Shown: positions 37,192 through 45,180 of the stretch, one piece after another
Layout: every line of letters starts with the position of its first letter
Position numbering within the stretch: position 1 is the stretch's first letter
Origin: Candidatus Moranbacteria bacterium RIFOXYA12_FULL_35_19
GTDB taxonomy: Bacteria; Patescibacteriota; Minisyncoccia; Moranbacterales; UBA2206
Length of the DNA: 45,952 nt
Direction: 5' to 3'
NCBI GenBank assembly: GCA_001784805.1
Contig: MFSE01000010.1
Coordinates: 1 to 45,952 of the forward strand
Translations under genes and position numbers: made by a program
The notes under the pieces: model-generated
Database searches by the model: none
What the model was told of the DNA's origin: nothing
What the model saw: the letters and a program-made list of their open reading frames with translations, nothing else

Positions 37192-37695
37192 ATGGAAAAC
37201 CCAATTGAAGTTAAAAAATCTAATAAATTAAAAATTGCGCTGATTGTCATCGGAGAAATCCTGCTTCTTTTTTCAGTTTTTTCCTGCGGAATGGCTGTTG
37301 GTCTAAAAAAAGATCGCTTCTCGCATAAATTCGCAGATAATTATGAACGAAATTTTATTGGACGAGAAAAAAATGACAAGCACCTAGGGTCTATGCCAGC
37401 TCCTTTACCTAAATTTATGGATGATTTTTCCGGCCGAGATTTTCGCAATGCTCACGGCATCGCTGGCACCATATTTTCCATTTCCGACAGCACTCTAATC
37501 GTGCTTGATCGCGATAATAAGGAAAACACTGTTTTAGTAACAGAAAAAACACTTATCAAATCTCAGCGAGATGATTTAAGCCGAAGCGATTTGAAAACAG
37601 GCGATGAAATTGTGGTAATGGGTAGTCCAGATGAAAATGGTGTGGTAAGCGCTAGTCTCATTCGAGTTTTTAATCCTAATAATATTACGAAATAA
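37192..37695 (+). CDS. Membrane-anchored DUF5666-like protein
   Basis: 167 residues. Membrane segment IALIVIGEILLLFSVFSCGMAVGL near the N-terminus, then a small beta-barrel-like domain (GIAGTIFSISDSTLIVLDRDNKENTVLVTEKTLIK, LKTGDEIVVMGSPDENGVVSASLIRVF) typical of DUF5666. It starts 4 bases after the upstream gene and ends one base before the adaptor gene. Function unknown; probably part of the export locus. A second DUF5666 protein closes the operon. Confidence 0.85.
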   Translation: MENPIEVKKSNKLKIALIVIGEILLLFSVFSCGMAVGLKKDRFSHKFADNYERNFIGREKNDKHLGSMPAPLPKFMDDFSGRDFRNAHGIAGTIFSISDSTLIVLDRDNKENTVLVTEKTLIKSQRDDLSRSDLKTGDEIVVMGSPDENGVVSASLIRVFNPNNITK

Positions 37696-37696
37696 T

Positions 37697-38854
37697 ATGA
37701 AATTTATCATTGCCAAGAAAAAAATTATTGGGATTATTGGAATTATCCTAATAGCTGGGGGAAGCTATTATTGGTATAGTGCGTCAAAAAATAAAACTAC
37801 TGCGGTGCAATATAAAACTGCGATGGCTGAAAAAGGTCTGTTGTCTGTTTCTGTTTCTGGTTCTGGCAATATCATTGTCGATAACAGCGCTAACATCGAT
37901 CCAACTATTACAGGAACCGTCGCCAACCTTTCTGTAGCCGTTGGAGATAAAGTGGAAAAGGGCCAATTTCTTTTTAGTATAGAAAATGAAGATTTAAGCG
38001 TGAATGTAAAAAAAGCTTATGCCTCATATTTGCAATCACTAGCTTCTTTGGAAACTGCCAAGGCTAATCGAAAAGAAGCGGAAAATAATTTTGAAGATGC
38101 TGATTCGGATGAAAGATCAATTTATAAGCGAAAATTGGAAGCGGCGGAAATTTCTGTAAGTGTCGCCGAAGAAAATATCAAATCATCCTTGGAAAATTAT
38201 CAAATTGAAAAAAATGATTACGCCAAAAGAAATGTACTGGCTTCAATTTCCGGCACAGTCAATGCTGTAAATATTAAAAATGGTGACGACCTTAGCCGGC
38301 TTTCAGGAAATAGTAATTCCCAAGCGCCAATTGTACTAGGAGACTTGACTACGCTCAAAGCTCAAGTTGAAGTGAGTGAAGTAGATATCAGTAATGTCCA
38401 AATTGGACAAAAAGCTGTACTGACTTTCAACGCTCTTTCCGATTTTGAAACTTCTGGCAAAGTGGAAAAAATAGATTCACTGGGTACTTCTAATTCGGGA
38501 GTTGTTACTTATAATGTTATCGTCGGCTTTGATTCGCTGGATGAAAGAATCAAACCAGAGATGACCGTTTCTGCTTCCATTATTACCGAAACAAAACAAG
38601 ATGTCATCCTTGTGCCAAATAGCGCAGTCAAAATAGACAATGGAAATTATTATGTCGAAATTTTGAAAGATGGAAATTCGCAAAAAAAATCAGTTGAAGT
38701 AGGCTTAGAAAATACTACCAAAACAGAAATTATCAGTGGAATAAATGAAGGTGAAAATGTCATCACCCAAACAATCAAATCTAGCGCCACAACTTCTTCC
38801 AACTCGTCAAGCTCTAAAAATAATCAAAGCGGAATAAGAATTCCCGGAATGTAA
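37697..38854 (+). CDS. MacA/HlyD-type efflux adaptor subunit
   Basis: 385 residues. N-terminal membrane anchor (IIGIIGIILIAGGSYYWY), a biotinyl-lipoyl-like half (GTVANLSVAVGDKVEKGQFLFSIEN), a coiled-coil hairpin (SLETAKANRKEAENNFEDADSDERSIYKRKLEAAEIS), the second lipoyl half (VLASISGTVNAVNIKNGDDL) and a beta-barrel domain. It connects an ABC permease to the exterior; without an outer membrane it acts as an extracytoplasmic partner. It sits directly before the ABC ATPase and permease genes. Ser-rich C-terminus. Confidence 0.93.
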   Translation: MKFIIAKKKIIGIIGIILIAGGSYYWYSASKNKTTAVQYKTAMAEKGLLSVSVSGSGNIIVDNSANIDPTITGTVANLSVAVGDKVEKGQFLFSIENEDLSVNVKKAYASYLQSLASLETAKANRKEAENNFEDADSDERSIYKRKLEAAEISVSVAEENIKSSLENYQIEKNDYAKRNVLASISGTVNAVNIKNGDDLSRLSGNSNSQAPIVLGDLTTLKAQVEVSEVDISNVQIGQKAVLTFNALSDFETSGKVEKIDSLGTSNSGVVTYNVIVGFDSLDERIKPEMTVSASIITETKQDVILVPNSAVKIDNGNYYVEILKDGNSQKKSVEVGLENTTKTEIISGINEGENVITQTIKSSATTSSNSSSSKNNQSGIRIPGM

Positions 38855-38861
38855 AAATAAT

Positions 38862-39542
38862 ATGATCTCTTGTAAAAACCTGACAAAAATTTATAAAAAC
38901 GGCGAGGTGGAAACAATTGCCCTCAATAATGTTTCTTTCGAAATTGCTAAGGGAGAGTTTGTTTCTATCATCGGTCCCTCCGGTTCAGGCAAATCCACGC
39001 TGATGCATATTTTGGGCGCGCTGGACAATCCAACTAGCGGAGAATATTTTTTGGATAATCGCGAAGTTTCCAAACTTAATGATGATGAACTTTCAGAGCT
39101 TCGCAAAAATAAAATTGGTTTTATTTTTCAATCTTTCAATCTTTTACCCCGCACAACTGTTCTTCGCAATGTTATACTTCCCCTACTCTATACCAAAACC
39201 ACCTCTCAAGAACGCCTACTGCGCGCCAAAGAATGTTTGCGTTATGCCGGGATGGAAGAAAATAAATTTCAAAATCTTTCCAATCAATTGTCTGGCGGAC
39301 AAATGCAACGAGTAGCCATCGCTCGCGCGCTCATCAACAATCCTGCCATTATTTTAGCCGATGAACCAACTGGCAATCTTGATACTAAAACCAGCCAGAT
39401 TGTTATGGAAGCTCTGCAAGAATTAAATAAAAAAGGCCACACGATAATTCTCATTACTCATGAAATGGATGTCGCTAACTATGCCAAAAGAATAATATAT
39501 ATAAGAGATGGTTCCATAGAAAAAGATAGTATGATAATTTAA
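38862..39542 (+). CDS. ABC transporter ATPase, MacB/LolD type
   Basis: 226 residues. Walker [10 protein letters not shown] (38-46), Q-loop [18 protein letters not shown], signature [15 protein letters not shown], Walker [13 protein letters not shown] and the H-loop LITHEMDVA. This is the NBD of a type VII (mechanotransmission) ABC system that drives the permease encoded next. It is 7 bases from the adaptor gene. Confidence 0.96.
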   Translation: MISCKNLTKIYKNGEVETIALNNVSFEIAKGEFVSIIGPSGSGKSTLMHILGALDNPTSGEYFLDNREVSKLNDDELSELRKNKIGFIFQSFNLLPRTTVLRNVILPLLYTKTTSQERLLRAKECLRYAGMEENKFQNLSNQLSGGQMQRVAIARALINNPAIILADEPTGNLDTKTSQIVMEALQELNKKGHTIILITHEMDVANYAKRIIYIRDGSIEKDSMII

Positions 39543-39552
39543 TTTTTTAAAT

Positions 39553-39646
39553 AATTTTCAATAATCAATGATCAATTTACAATAAATTTTACAATGATTC
39601 AATTTTCAAACATTGGAAATTGAAAATTCATTGAAAATTGTAAATT
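39553..39646. repeat. A-family inverted repeat between the ABC ATPase and permease genes
   Basis: ATAATTTTCAATAATCAATGATCAATTTAC on one side and CATTGAAAATTGTAAATT on the other, around CATTGGAAAT. It fills the gap and extends the permease frame upstream by 13 codons from a TTG. Confidence 0.78.
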
Positions 39647-39651
39647 TGGTG

Positions 39652-40869
39652 ATGTTTTTAGATTTATTCAAGGAAACACTTTGGTCGCTCTCGGGAAATA
39701 AAGTTCGCTCCGGACTTACGATTTTGGGCATTGTCATTGGAATCGCTTCGGTAATTGCACTTGTTGCCATTGGTCAAGGAGCACAAAATTCAATTGCCAA
39801 AAATATTGAAGCTATTGGATCAAATTTAATAATGGTAAATCCGGGTGCTCAAAGAGTAGGCGGGGTAAGTCAGGGCGGAGGTAGCGCACAATCACTCACT
39901 ATTGAAGATGCTGATGCAATTAAAAACGAAATTGAAAATGTAAAATCCGTCGCTCCAGCCATAACAAAACGCAGTCAAATTACCGCTAGGAGCAATAATA
40001 CCAATACGCAAATTATAGGAACAACCGCAGATTATTTAATAGTACGCAGTGTCACAATAGATTCTGGATCATTTTTCAGTGATCAACAAATGAAAACTTC
40101 CGCTAAGGTTGCAGTTATTGGACCAACAACTCGAGATGACCTTTTTGGGCTTGATGCTGATCCTGTTGGACAAACGATTCGCATTAATAAAATGGATTTT
40201 CAAATAATTGGTATGACAGTTGCTAAGGGCGGAAGTGGGTTTAATAATCAAGATGACATTGTTTATATCCCACTAACTACGGCACGGCACTATCTGTCCG
40301 GTAATGAATATTTGAATAACATTGGAATTGCGGCAACTGATCAAGATTCTATGGCGATAGTCCAACAACAAATTTCTGATTTGCTTTTAGCGCGCCATAA
40401 AATTTCCGATCCAGCTAATGCTGATTTTAATATTATGAATCAAAATGATATCCTTGCTACTGCCACCAGCATCACGGGTACTTTCACAATTTTGCTATCT
40501 TCTATTGCCGGAATATCACTTCTGGTTGGCGGGATTGGAATTATGAATATGATGCTCACCACTGTCACAGAAAGAACCAGAGAAATTGGTTTGCGAAAAG
40601 CAGTCGGTATTCGAAAAATATACATCAATCTTCAGTTTTTAGCAGAAGCAGTTGTTCTTACTTTTCTCGGTGGATTTATTGGAATTATTTTAGGCTGGAT
40701 AACATCTTTGACAGTCACTCATTTTATAAGCACCCTCACAACCAGTATTTCTTTGTCTTCAATTCTTCTGGCTTTTGGCGTCAGTGCGGGAGTAGGAATT
40801 ATTTTTGGATTCTATCCCGCCCGTCGTGCGGCCAATTTGAGTCCCATTGAGGCGTTGAGATATGAGTAA
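39652..40869 (+). CDS. MacB-like ABC permease (FtsX superfamily)
   Basis: 405 residues from ATG 39652. The first membrane helix is preceded by LFKETLWSLSGNKVRSGLTILGIVIGIASVIALVAIGQGAQN, typical of MacB. An extracytoplasmic MacB core domain follows (about 60-270). The C-terminal FtsX region has SIAGISLLVGGIGIMNMMLTTVTERTREIGLRKAVG and PARRAANLSPIEALRYE. Together with the adaptor and ATPase it forms an export or lipoprotein-handling complex. Substrate unknown. Confidence 0.94.
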   Translation: MFLDLFKETLWSLSGNKVRSGLTILGIVIGIASVIALVAIGQGAQNSIAKNIEAIGSNLIMVNPGAQRVGGVSQGGGSAQSLTIEDADAIKNEIENVKSVAPAITKRSQITARSNNTNTQIIGTTADYLIVRSVTIDSGSFFSDQQMKTSAKVAVIGPTTRDDLFGLDADPVGQTIRINKMDFQIIGMTVAKGGSGFNNQDDIVYIPLTTARHYLSGNEYLNNIGIAATDQDSMAIVQQQISDLLLARHKISDPANADFNIMNQNDILATATSITGTFTILLSSIAGISLLVGGIGIMNMMLTTVTERTREIGLRKAVGIRKIYINLQFLAEAVVLTFLGGFIGIILGWITSLTVTHFISTLTTSISLSSILLAFGVSAGVGIIFGFYPARRAANLSPIEALRYE

Positions 40870-40870
40870 T

Positions 40871-41008
40871 TAATTTTCAATTTTCAATTCACAATTTTCA
40901 ATCAATATTCAATTTTCAAGTAAATAATTTTCAATAGACATATAAGATATTTGGAAATTAAATCATTGAAAATTCATTGTAAAATGAAAATTGGTAATTG
41001 AAAATTAT
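40871..41008. repeat. A-family inverted repeat upstream of the last DUF5666 gene
   Basis: TAATTTTCAATTTTCAATTC units on the left and TTGGTAATTGAAAATTAT on the right, around ATATAAGATATTTGG. It occupies nearly the whole gap between the permease and the next gene. Confidence 0.78.
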
Positions 41009-41015
41009 TTAAAAT

Positions 41016-41453
41016 ATGAACAAAAAAATCATCCCCGTTGCAATTATTGCAACGGTATTAGTCAGCATTGGCTCTTTTTATGGCGGAACTATTTATCAAA
41101 AAAAGAAAATGGCTCCGCAAAATTTTTCTCGCGGTGGAAATAATAGTGATTTTCAAAAAGGTCAAAAACCGGATGGCCAAAGAATGGGTCAAAATAATTC
41201 TGGCGGAGCTTTTGAAAATGGAGAGATAATTTCCAAAGATGATAAAAGCATCACAATCAAAACTCGTGACGGTGGATCAAAAATTGTTTATTTTTCCGAT
41301 TCCACCACCATCGGAAAAACGATTGACGGATCAATTTCAGATTTAAGCGTTGGCAATCAAGTAATGGTCAACGGCAAAAACGATTCCTCTGGAGTCATCA
41401 CCGCCCAAAATATCCAAATCCGACCAAACTCTCCTGTCGGACAAAATAGATAA
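41016..41453 (+). CDS. Secreted or anchored DUF5666-like protein
   Basis: 145 residues. N-terminal membrane segment (VAIIATVLVSIGSFYGGTIY), a Gly/Gln/Asn-rich linker, and a C-terminal DUF5666 domain (GEIISKDDKSITIKTRDGGSKIVYF, SDLSVGNQVMVNGKNDSSGVITAQNIQIRP). Last gene of the sigma/export operon, followed by a strong terminator. Function unknown. Confidence 0.84.
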   Translation: MNKKIIPVAIIATVLVSIGSFYGGTIYQKKKMAPQNFSRGGNNSDFQKGQKPDGQRMGQNNSGGAFENGEIISKDDKSITIKTRDGGSKIVYFSDSTTIGKTIDGSISDLSVGNQVMVNGKNDSSGVITAQNIQIRPNSPVGQNR

Positions 41454-41470
41454 AGTTTATAAAATAGAAG

Positions 41471-41510
41471 AGACCCAATTCTTTTAATAAAGAATTGGGT
41501 CTTTTAAAAA
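41471..41510 (+). terminator. Strong intrinsic terminator
   Basis: Perfect 14-base stem AGACCCAATTCTTT/AAAGAATTGGGTCT with loop TAAT and a TTTT run. It ends the export operon and, from the other side, may also end the convergent small gene at 41533-41715. Confidence 0.92.
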
Positions 41511-41532
41511 TTTTATCCAGATTTAATTAATT

Positions 41533-41715
41533 TTATTCCACATCCACATCCGAAAAATCTAAATCTGGAAATTCCATTTCAGCCCCCGGAGCAATAGCGA
41601 TTTTTACTGTTTTATTATTATCATCGTCATCTGCAAAAACAGGAACATTGCCATCTGGATCAGGAAATTTTATCTCTACACCTGGTGCAATAGCCCTTAC
41701 TATTGTTTTTCCCAT
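41533..41715 (-). CDS. Small acidic protein with an internal repeat
   Basis: 60 residues. Two copies of a similar block: IVRAIAPGVEIKFPDPDG (about 4-21) and VKIAIAPGAEMEFPDLD (about 37-53), joined by an acidic linker (FADDDDNNKT). An excellent Shine-Dalgarno AGGAGG lies eight bases before the ATG, which is rare in this window and supports a real gene. No signal peptide. I do not recognise a family. Confidence 0.75.
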   Translation of the reverse strand: MGKTIVRAIAPGVEIKFPDPDGNVPVFADDDDNNKTVKIAIAPGAEMEFPDLDFSDVDVE

Positions 41716-41723
41716 TTGCTTAT

Positions 41724-41729
41724 CCTCCT
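41724..41729 (-). promoter_or_regulatory. Perfect Shine-Dalgarno before the small acidic gene
   Basis: AGGAGG eight bases before ATG 41715. Only this gene, the orphan gene at 45181-45798 and pilA have such strong sites. Confidence 0.7.
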
Positions 41730-41790
41730 TTTTTATTGTAGTTTAAATTATTTTATTACAATAAATCGTGTGTTACCTCTCACCATTTTG

Positions 41791-41863
41791 TGTCCTCGGG
41801 AGGAATCGAACCTCCGACCTTCTGGACCGCAACCAGACGCTCTATCCACTGAGCTACGAGGAC
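41791..41863 (-). tRNA. tRNA-Arg (GCG)
   Basis: Cloverleaf with acceptor GTCCTCG/CGAGGAC, discriminator A, D arm AGCTCAGTGGATAGAGC, anticodon loop TTGCGGT (anticodon GCG) and T arm GGAGGTTCGATTCCTCC. No encoded CCA. Confidence 0.94.
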
Positions 41864-41871
41864 AATGATAT

Positions 41872-41973
41872 TTCTGGACCGCCCGCCTCGACTCGCAAGA
41901 CAGCTTGCTTGTCGATGCGAGGCGGGCAACCAGACGCTCCCCGCCTGCCGACGAGGCAGGTATCCACTGAGCC
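41872..41973 (-). pseudogene. tRNA-Arg remnant with two palindromes in its loops
   Basis: On the minus strand GGCTCAGTGGATA, then an insertion, then AGCGTCTGGTTG, then a second insertion, then GGTCCAGAA match the intact tRNA-Arg next to it. Insertion 1 (41939-41961, CCTGCCTCGTCGGCAGGCGGG) is in the D loop. Insertion 2 (41881-41927, arms CCCGCCTCG.../...CGAGGCGGGC) is in the anticodon loop. The acceptor stem and T arm are missing. It lies eight bases 5' of the intact gene. Confidence 0.85.
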
Positions 41974-42014
41974 CTATAAGCGCTTTATTCCACACTACTA
42001 TAAACAATAATTTT

Positions 42015-42845
42015 TTACAAATTTTTAGATAATTTTATTTTCTGAACTTTTATTTTTTCTCCGTAAAAATGTTTACCTAAAATTTCGAATTTTTTCACCA
42101 AGCCAGTAGAATAAAAAATTCTTTTCTTTTCTCGTCCTATTTTTTTCTCAATTTCCTGATGCCTTCTTAAATAATCCTTGAGTTTTTTTGCAACAATATC
42201 AGATTCAACAATTATTTTTATATTGTTTCCTATAATTTTTTTGATTTTATTTTTCAATATCCCATAGTGAGTGCATCCAAGAATCAGTGTGTCTATTTTT
42301 TTATCAATTAAAGGCTTTAGATAGTTTTCTAGAACTTCATTAATTTTTTCAGTTTTAATTTCTCCCGCTTCTATAATCGGAACCAAAAGAGGGCAATCTT
42401 TTTGAAAAATTTTTATATTATTGTCAATTTTTGAAAATTCTCTTAAAAAAGATTTCGATTCCACCGTTCTTAAGGTTGCAATAACTCCCACTTTTTTGTT
42501 TTTTGTTTTTTGCACTGCCAATTCCACTGCCGGAATAATAACGCCCAGTGCTTTTTTCCCAGGATAATACTTTGGAATATATTTTTTCTGAATTTTTCGA
42601 AGAGCATTACTAGAAACAGTATTACAAGCAAAAATTATAATTTCGCATTTTTTTTTAAACAAGAAATCTACTGCTTGTTTGGTAAATTTATATAAAACTT
42701 TTTCAGAACGCACTCCATACGGTACTCTAGCTGTGTCTCCTAAATATATGAAATTATAATTCGGCAATTCTTTTACAATACCTTTCATAATATCCAGTCC
42801 CCCAAAACCGGAATCAAATATACCAATAGATTTGTTTTTTGTCAT
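42015..42845 (-). CDS. murI: Glutamate racemase
   Basis: 276 residues. Interconverts L- and D-glutamate for peptidoglycan. Asp and Ser of IFDSGFGGLDI, the first catalytic Cys in IIFACNTVSSNAL and the second in LILGCTHYGIL are present, spaced as in the family. Divergent from recG, with about 80 bases between. The presence of murI supports a peptidoglycan wall. Confidence 0.95.
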   Translation of the reverse strand: MTKNKSIGIFDSGFGGLDIMKGIVKELPNYNFIYLGDTARVPYGVRSEKVLYKFTKQAVDFLFKKKCEIIIFACNTVSSNALRKIQKKYIPKYYPGKKALGVIIPAVELAVQKTKNKKVGVIATLRTVESKSFLREFSKIDNNIKIFQKDCPLLVPIIEAGEIKTEKINEVLENYLKPLIDKKIDTLILGCTHYGILKNKIKKIIGNNIKIIVESDIVAKKLKDYLRRHQEIEKKIGREKKRIFYSTGLVKKFEILGKHFYGEKIKVQKIKLSKNL

Positions 42846-42856
42846 AATACCTATTT

Positions 42857-42920
42857 TATTAACTTTATAACTACTTATTTTACAGCACTTTATACTTTAT
42901 ACATAATACTTTATACTTAA
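42857..42920. repeat. Direct CTTTATAC repeats between murI and recG
   Basis: Three to four copies of ACTTTATAC/AACTTTATA in tandem-like order in the divergent promoter region. Could bind a regulator or be a low-complexity repeat. Confidence 0.5.
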
Positions 42921-42923
42921 TGC

Positions 42924-45131
42924 ATGGTCAATTTAAACCTGCCTCTAAAATCCATTCCCCGCATTACGCCGAAATATGTTCGAGTTTTGGAAAAACTCGG
43001 GGTTTTTACGATGAAGGATTTTTTATTTTATTTTCCTTTTCGTTATGATGATTTTTCCCAAATTGTTTCAATCTCCGAAGATTATTTGAATCAAGTTATT
43101 ACCGTTGAGGGAAAAATTATAAAAACCAAACTCAACCGAATTTTCCGCCGAAAAATGAGCATAGTAGAAATCATTATCGAGACTGAAAATAACATTCCCC
43201 TGAAAGCCGTGTGGTTTAATCAACCTTTTATTTTAGAAACTCTAAAAGAAGGAGTTGAAGTGAGATTGTCCGGAAAATTAATTTTAGACGGCAAAAAATT
43301 TTCCATGAACTCCCCTGCTTGGGAAAAATCCTCTCGCGATATGACTAACACGGGACGACTCATTCCAGTTTATCCGCAAACTTCCGGCATCACTTCCAAA
43401 TGGATCCGCTGGCAAATGAAAATGCTCTTAGAACCACTTGGACATCCGATGTCCAAGTGGACATCGGATGTCTTAATTGACATTTTGCCGGCTGAAATTA
43501 GAAAAAAATATAATCTTTATGATATTTATACCACTCTTAGCCAAATTCATTTTCCAGATTCAAAAGAAAAATTGATTCGCGCCCAAAAAAGAATGGCTTT
43601 TCAGGAAATGTTTTTAGTGCAACTCAAAACCATTCAGATAAAAAAAGAATTTGCAGAAAAAAATTCTACTGGCATAAAATTTGATGAAAAACTAATCCAA
43701 AATTTTGTGAGCCACTTGCCTTTCAAATTAACTAACGCCCAAAGAAAAGCTTCTTTTGAAATTCTAAAGGATTTAGAAAAACCGCGCCCAATGAATCGAT
43801 TGCTCAATGGTGATGTTGGATCAGGCAAAACAATTGTCTCTGCTATTTCTGTGCTACAAACAATTTCCGCTGGATATCAAACGGCGATTATGGCACCCAC
43901 CGAGGTTTTGGCCAGACAACATTTTGAAAGTTTTTGTGAAATATTCAAAGATTATGGAATAAATATAGCCCTTCTAACTAATTCTTATCGCAAGATTAAT
44001 AATTTTCAATTTTCAATTTTCAATTTTCAATCAATTTTCAATGAAAAAATTTTAAAAAATAAAAAAAACGGCAGAGAATATTTATTGAAAAATATAGCAA
44101 ACGCAAAAATAAATCTTGTTATTGGAACGCATGCTCTAATTCAAAAAGATGTAAGATTTGGAAATTTAGCTTTGGTTATTATTGACGAACAGCACCGTTT
44201 TGGCGTCACTCAACGCGCCACATTGCAACAAAATATTCCGCGAGAATCCGCGTCTAGTCCACGTGAGTCCGCGCAACGAGTGCCTCACTTGTTGACTATG
44301 ACTGCTACGCCAATTCCAAGAACTTTAGCTATCGCTTTTTTTGGTAGCTTAGATCTATCAATTCTCGACGAAATGCCAAAAAACAGAAAACCCATTATAA
44401 CCAAAATTATTACACCTAGTGAAAGAAATAAGATTTATGAATTTATAAAAAGCGAAATCAAAAAAAAGCGACAAATTTTTGTCATTTTGCCACTTATTGA
44501 AGAATCCCTTTCTGAATCTATGGTTGATGTCAAAGCGGTCAAAGCCGAGCATGAAAGATTATCGCGCGAAATATTTCCTGAATTTAAGCTGGGGCTTCTC
44601 CACGGAAAGTTAAAAGCTAAAGAAAAAGAAACTGTTATGAAAGATTTCTCTGACAAAAAAATTGATATTTTAGTTTCCACTTCCGTAGTGGAAGTCGGCA
44701 TCGACATTCCCAATGCCACTGTAATGCTCATTGAAAATTCGGAGCGCTTTGGGTTAACTCAACTGCATCAATTTCGCGGACGCGTCGGCCGTGGAACAGA
44801 ACAATCCTATTGTTTTCTTTTCACTGCAGAAAATTCCGTACCCACCTCCGTACCTACACTCGTACCTACGCGTTTGAAAATATTAGAAAAAACCAATGAC
44901 GGTTTTGAAATTTCCGAAGCTGATTTAAAATTGCGTGGTCCGGGACAATTTTTTGGGACATTGCAATCAGGTTTACCCGACATTGCCATGGAACATTTGA
45001 GTAATGTCAAACTCATCAAATTCGCCCGCGCGGAAGCCCAGGAAATTCTTAAGCTCGATCCAAAATTAAAAGGGCATCCGCTATTAGCTGATGCCCTGAA
45101 AAAGTTTTCGGAGAAAATACATTTAGAATAA
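42924..45131 (+). CDS. recG: ATP-dependent DNA helicase RecG
   Basis: 735 residues. Regresses stalled replication forks and resolves recombination intermediates. N-terminal wedge/OB domain (ITVEGKIIKTKLNRIFRRKMSIVEIIIE), Walker A GDVGSGKT, DEQH box IIDEQHRFGVTQRA, MTATPIPRTLAI (motif III), motif VI HQFRGRVGRG, and TNDGFEISEADLKLRGPGQFFGTLQSG. It is longer than usual because of four insertions: GHPMSKWTSDV (about 173-183), NFQFSIFNFQSIFN (about 360-373), RESASSPRESAQR (about 440-452) and SVPTSVPTLVPT (about 638-649). All keep the frame and spare the helicase motifs. Confidence 0.96.
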   Translation: MVNLNLPLKSIPRITPKYVRVLEKLGVFTMKDFLFYFPFRYDDFSQIVSISEDYLNQVITVEGKIIKTKLNRIFRRKMSIVEIIIETENNIPLKAVWFNQPFILETLKEGVEVRLSGKLILDGKKFSMNSPAWEKSSRDMTNTGRLIPVYPQTSGITSKWIRWQMKMLLEPLGHPMSKWTSDVLIDILPAEIRKKYNLYDIYTTLSQIHFPDSKEKLIRAQKRMAFQEMFLVQLKTIQIKKEFAEKNSTGIKFDEKLIQNFVSHLPFKLTNAQRKASFEILKDLEKPRPMNRLLNGDVGSGKTIVSAISVLQTISAGYQTAIMAPTEVLARQHFESFCEIFKDYGINIALLTNSYRKINNFQFSIFNFQSIFNEKILKNKKNGREYLLKNIANAKINLVIGTHALIQKDVRFGNLALVIIDEQHRFGVTQRATLQQNIPRESASSPRESAQRVPHLLTMTATPIPRTLAIAFFGSLDLSILDEMPKNRKPIITKIITPSERNKIYEFIKSEIKKKRQIFVILPLIEESLSESMVDVKAVKAEHERLSREIFPEFKLGLLHGKLKAKEKETVMKDFSDKKIDILVSTSVVEVGIDIPNATVMLIENSERFGLTQLHQFRGRVGRGTEQSYCFLFTAENSVPTSVPTLVPTRLKILEKTNDGFEISEADLKLRGPGQFFGTLQSGLPDIAMEHLSNVKLIKFARAEAQEILKLDPKLKGHPLLADALKKFSEKIHLE
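43440..43472. repeat. GGACAT-family palindrome inside recG
   Basis: GGACATCCGATGTCC, AAGT, GGACATCGGATGTC. Each half is itself a palindrome. In frame it encodes GHPMSKWTSDV. It is the same family as the palindromes at the RAYT gene. Confidence 0.85.
44001..44042. repeat. A-family repeat inside recG
   Basis: Tandem AATTTTC units (AATTTTCAATTTTCAATTTTC...) encoding NFQFSIFNFQSIFN. The same units build the intergenic inverted repeats at 23709, 39553 and 40871. Confidence 0.8.
44243..44280. repeat. Direct GAGTCCGCG-type repeat inside recG
   Basis: GCGAGAATCCGCG and CGTGAGTCCGCG around TAGTCCA encode RESASSPRESAQR just before the MTATPIP motif. Confidence 0.65.
44836..44872. repeat. CGTACCTAC triple repeat inside recG
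   Basis: Three imperfect copies of CGTACCYAC encode SVPTSVPTLVPT between motif VI and the TNDGF motif. Confidence 0.7.
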
Positions 45132-45180
45132 AATAAGTTTTAGATAAAAATACCTAAGGCTTAATAAATTCAAAAAAGTT

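Noticed and set aside
41872-41973. A protein containing LPRRQAG-type peptides across the tRNA-Arg remnant
   Set aside because: The frame comes from a palindrome inside tRNA-derived DNA, has no ribosome site and matches no protein pattern.
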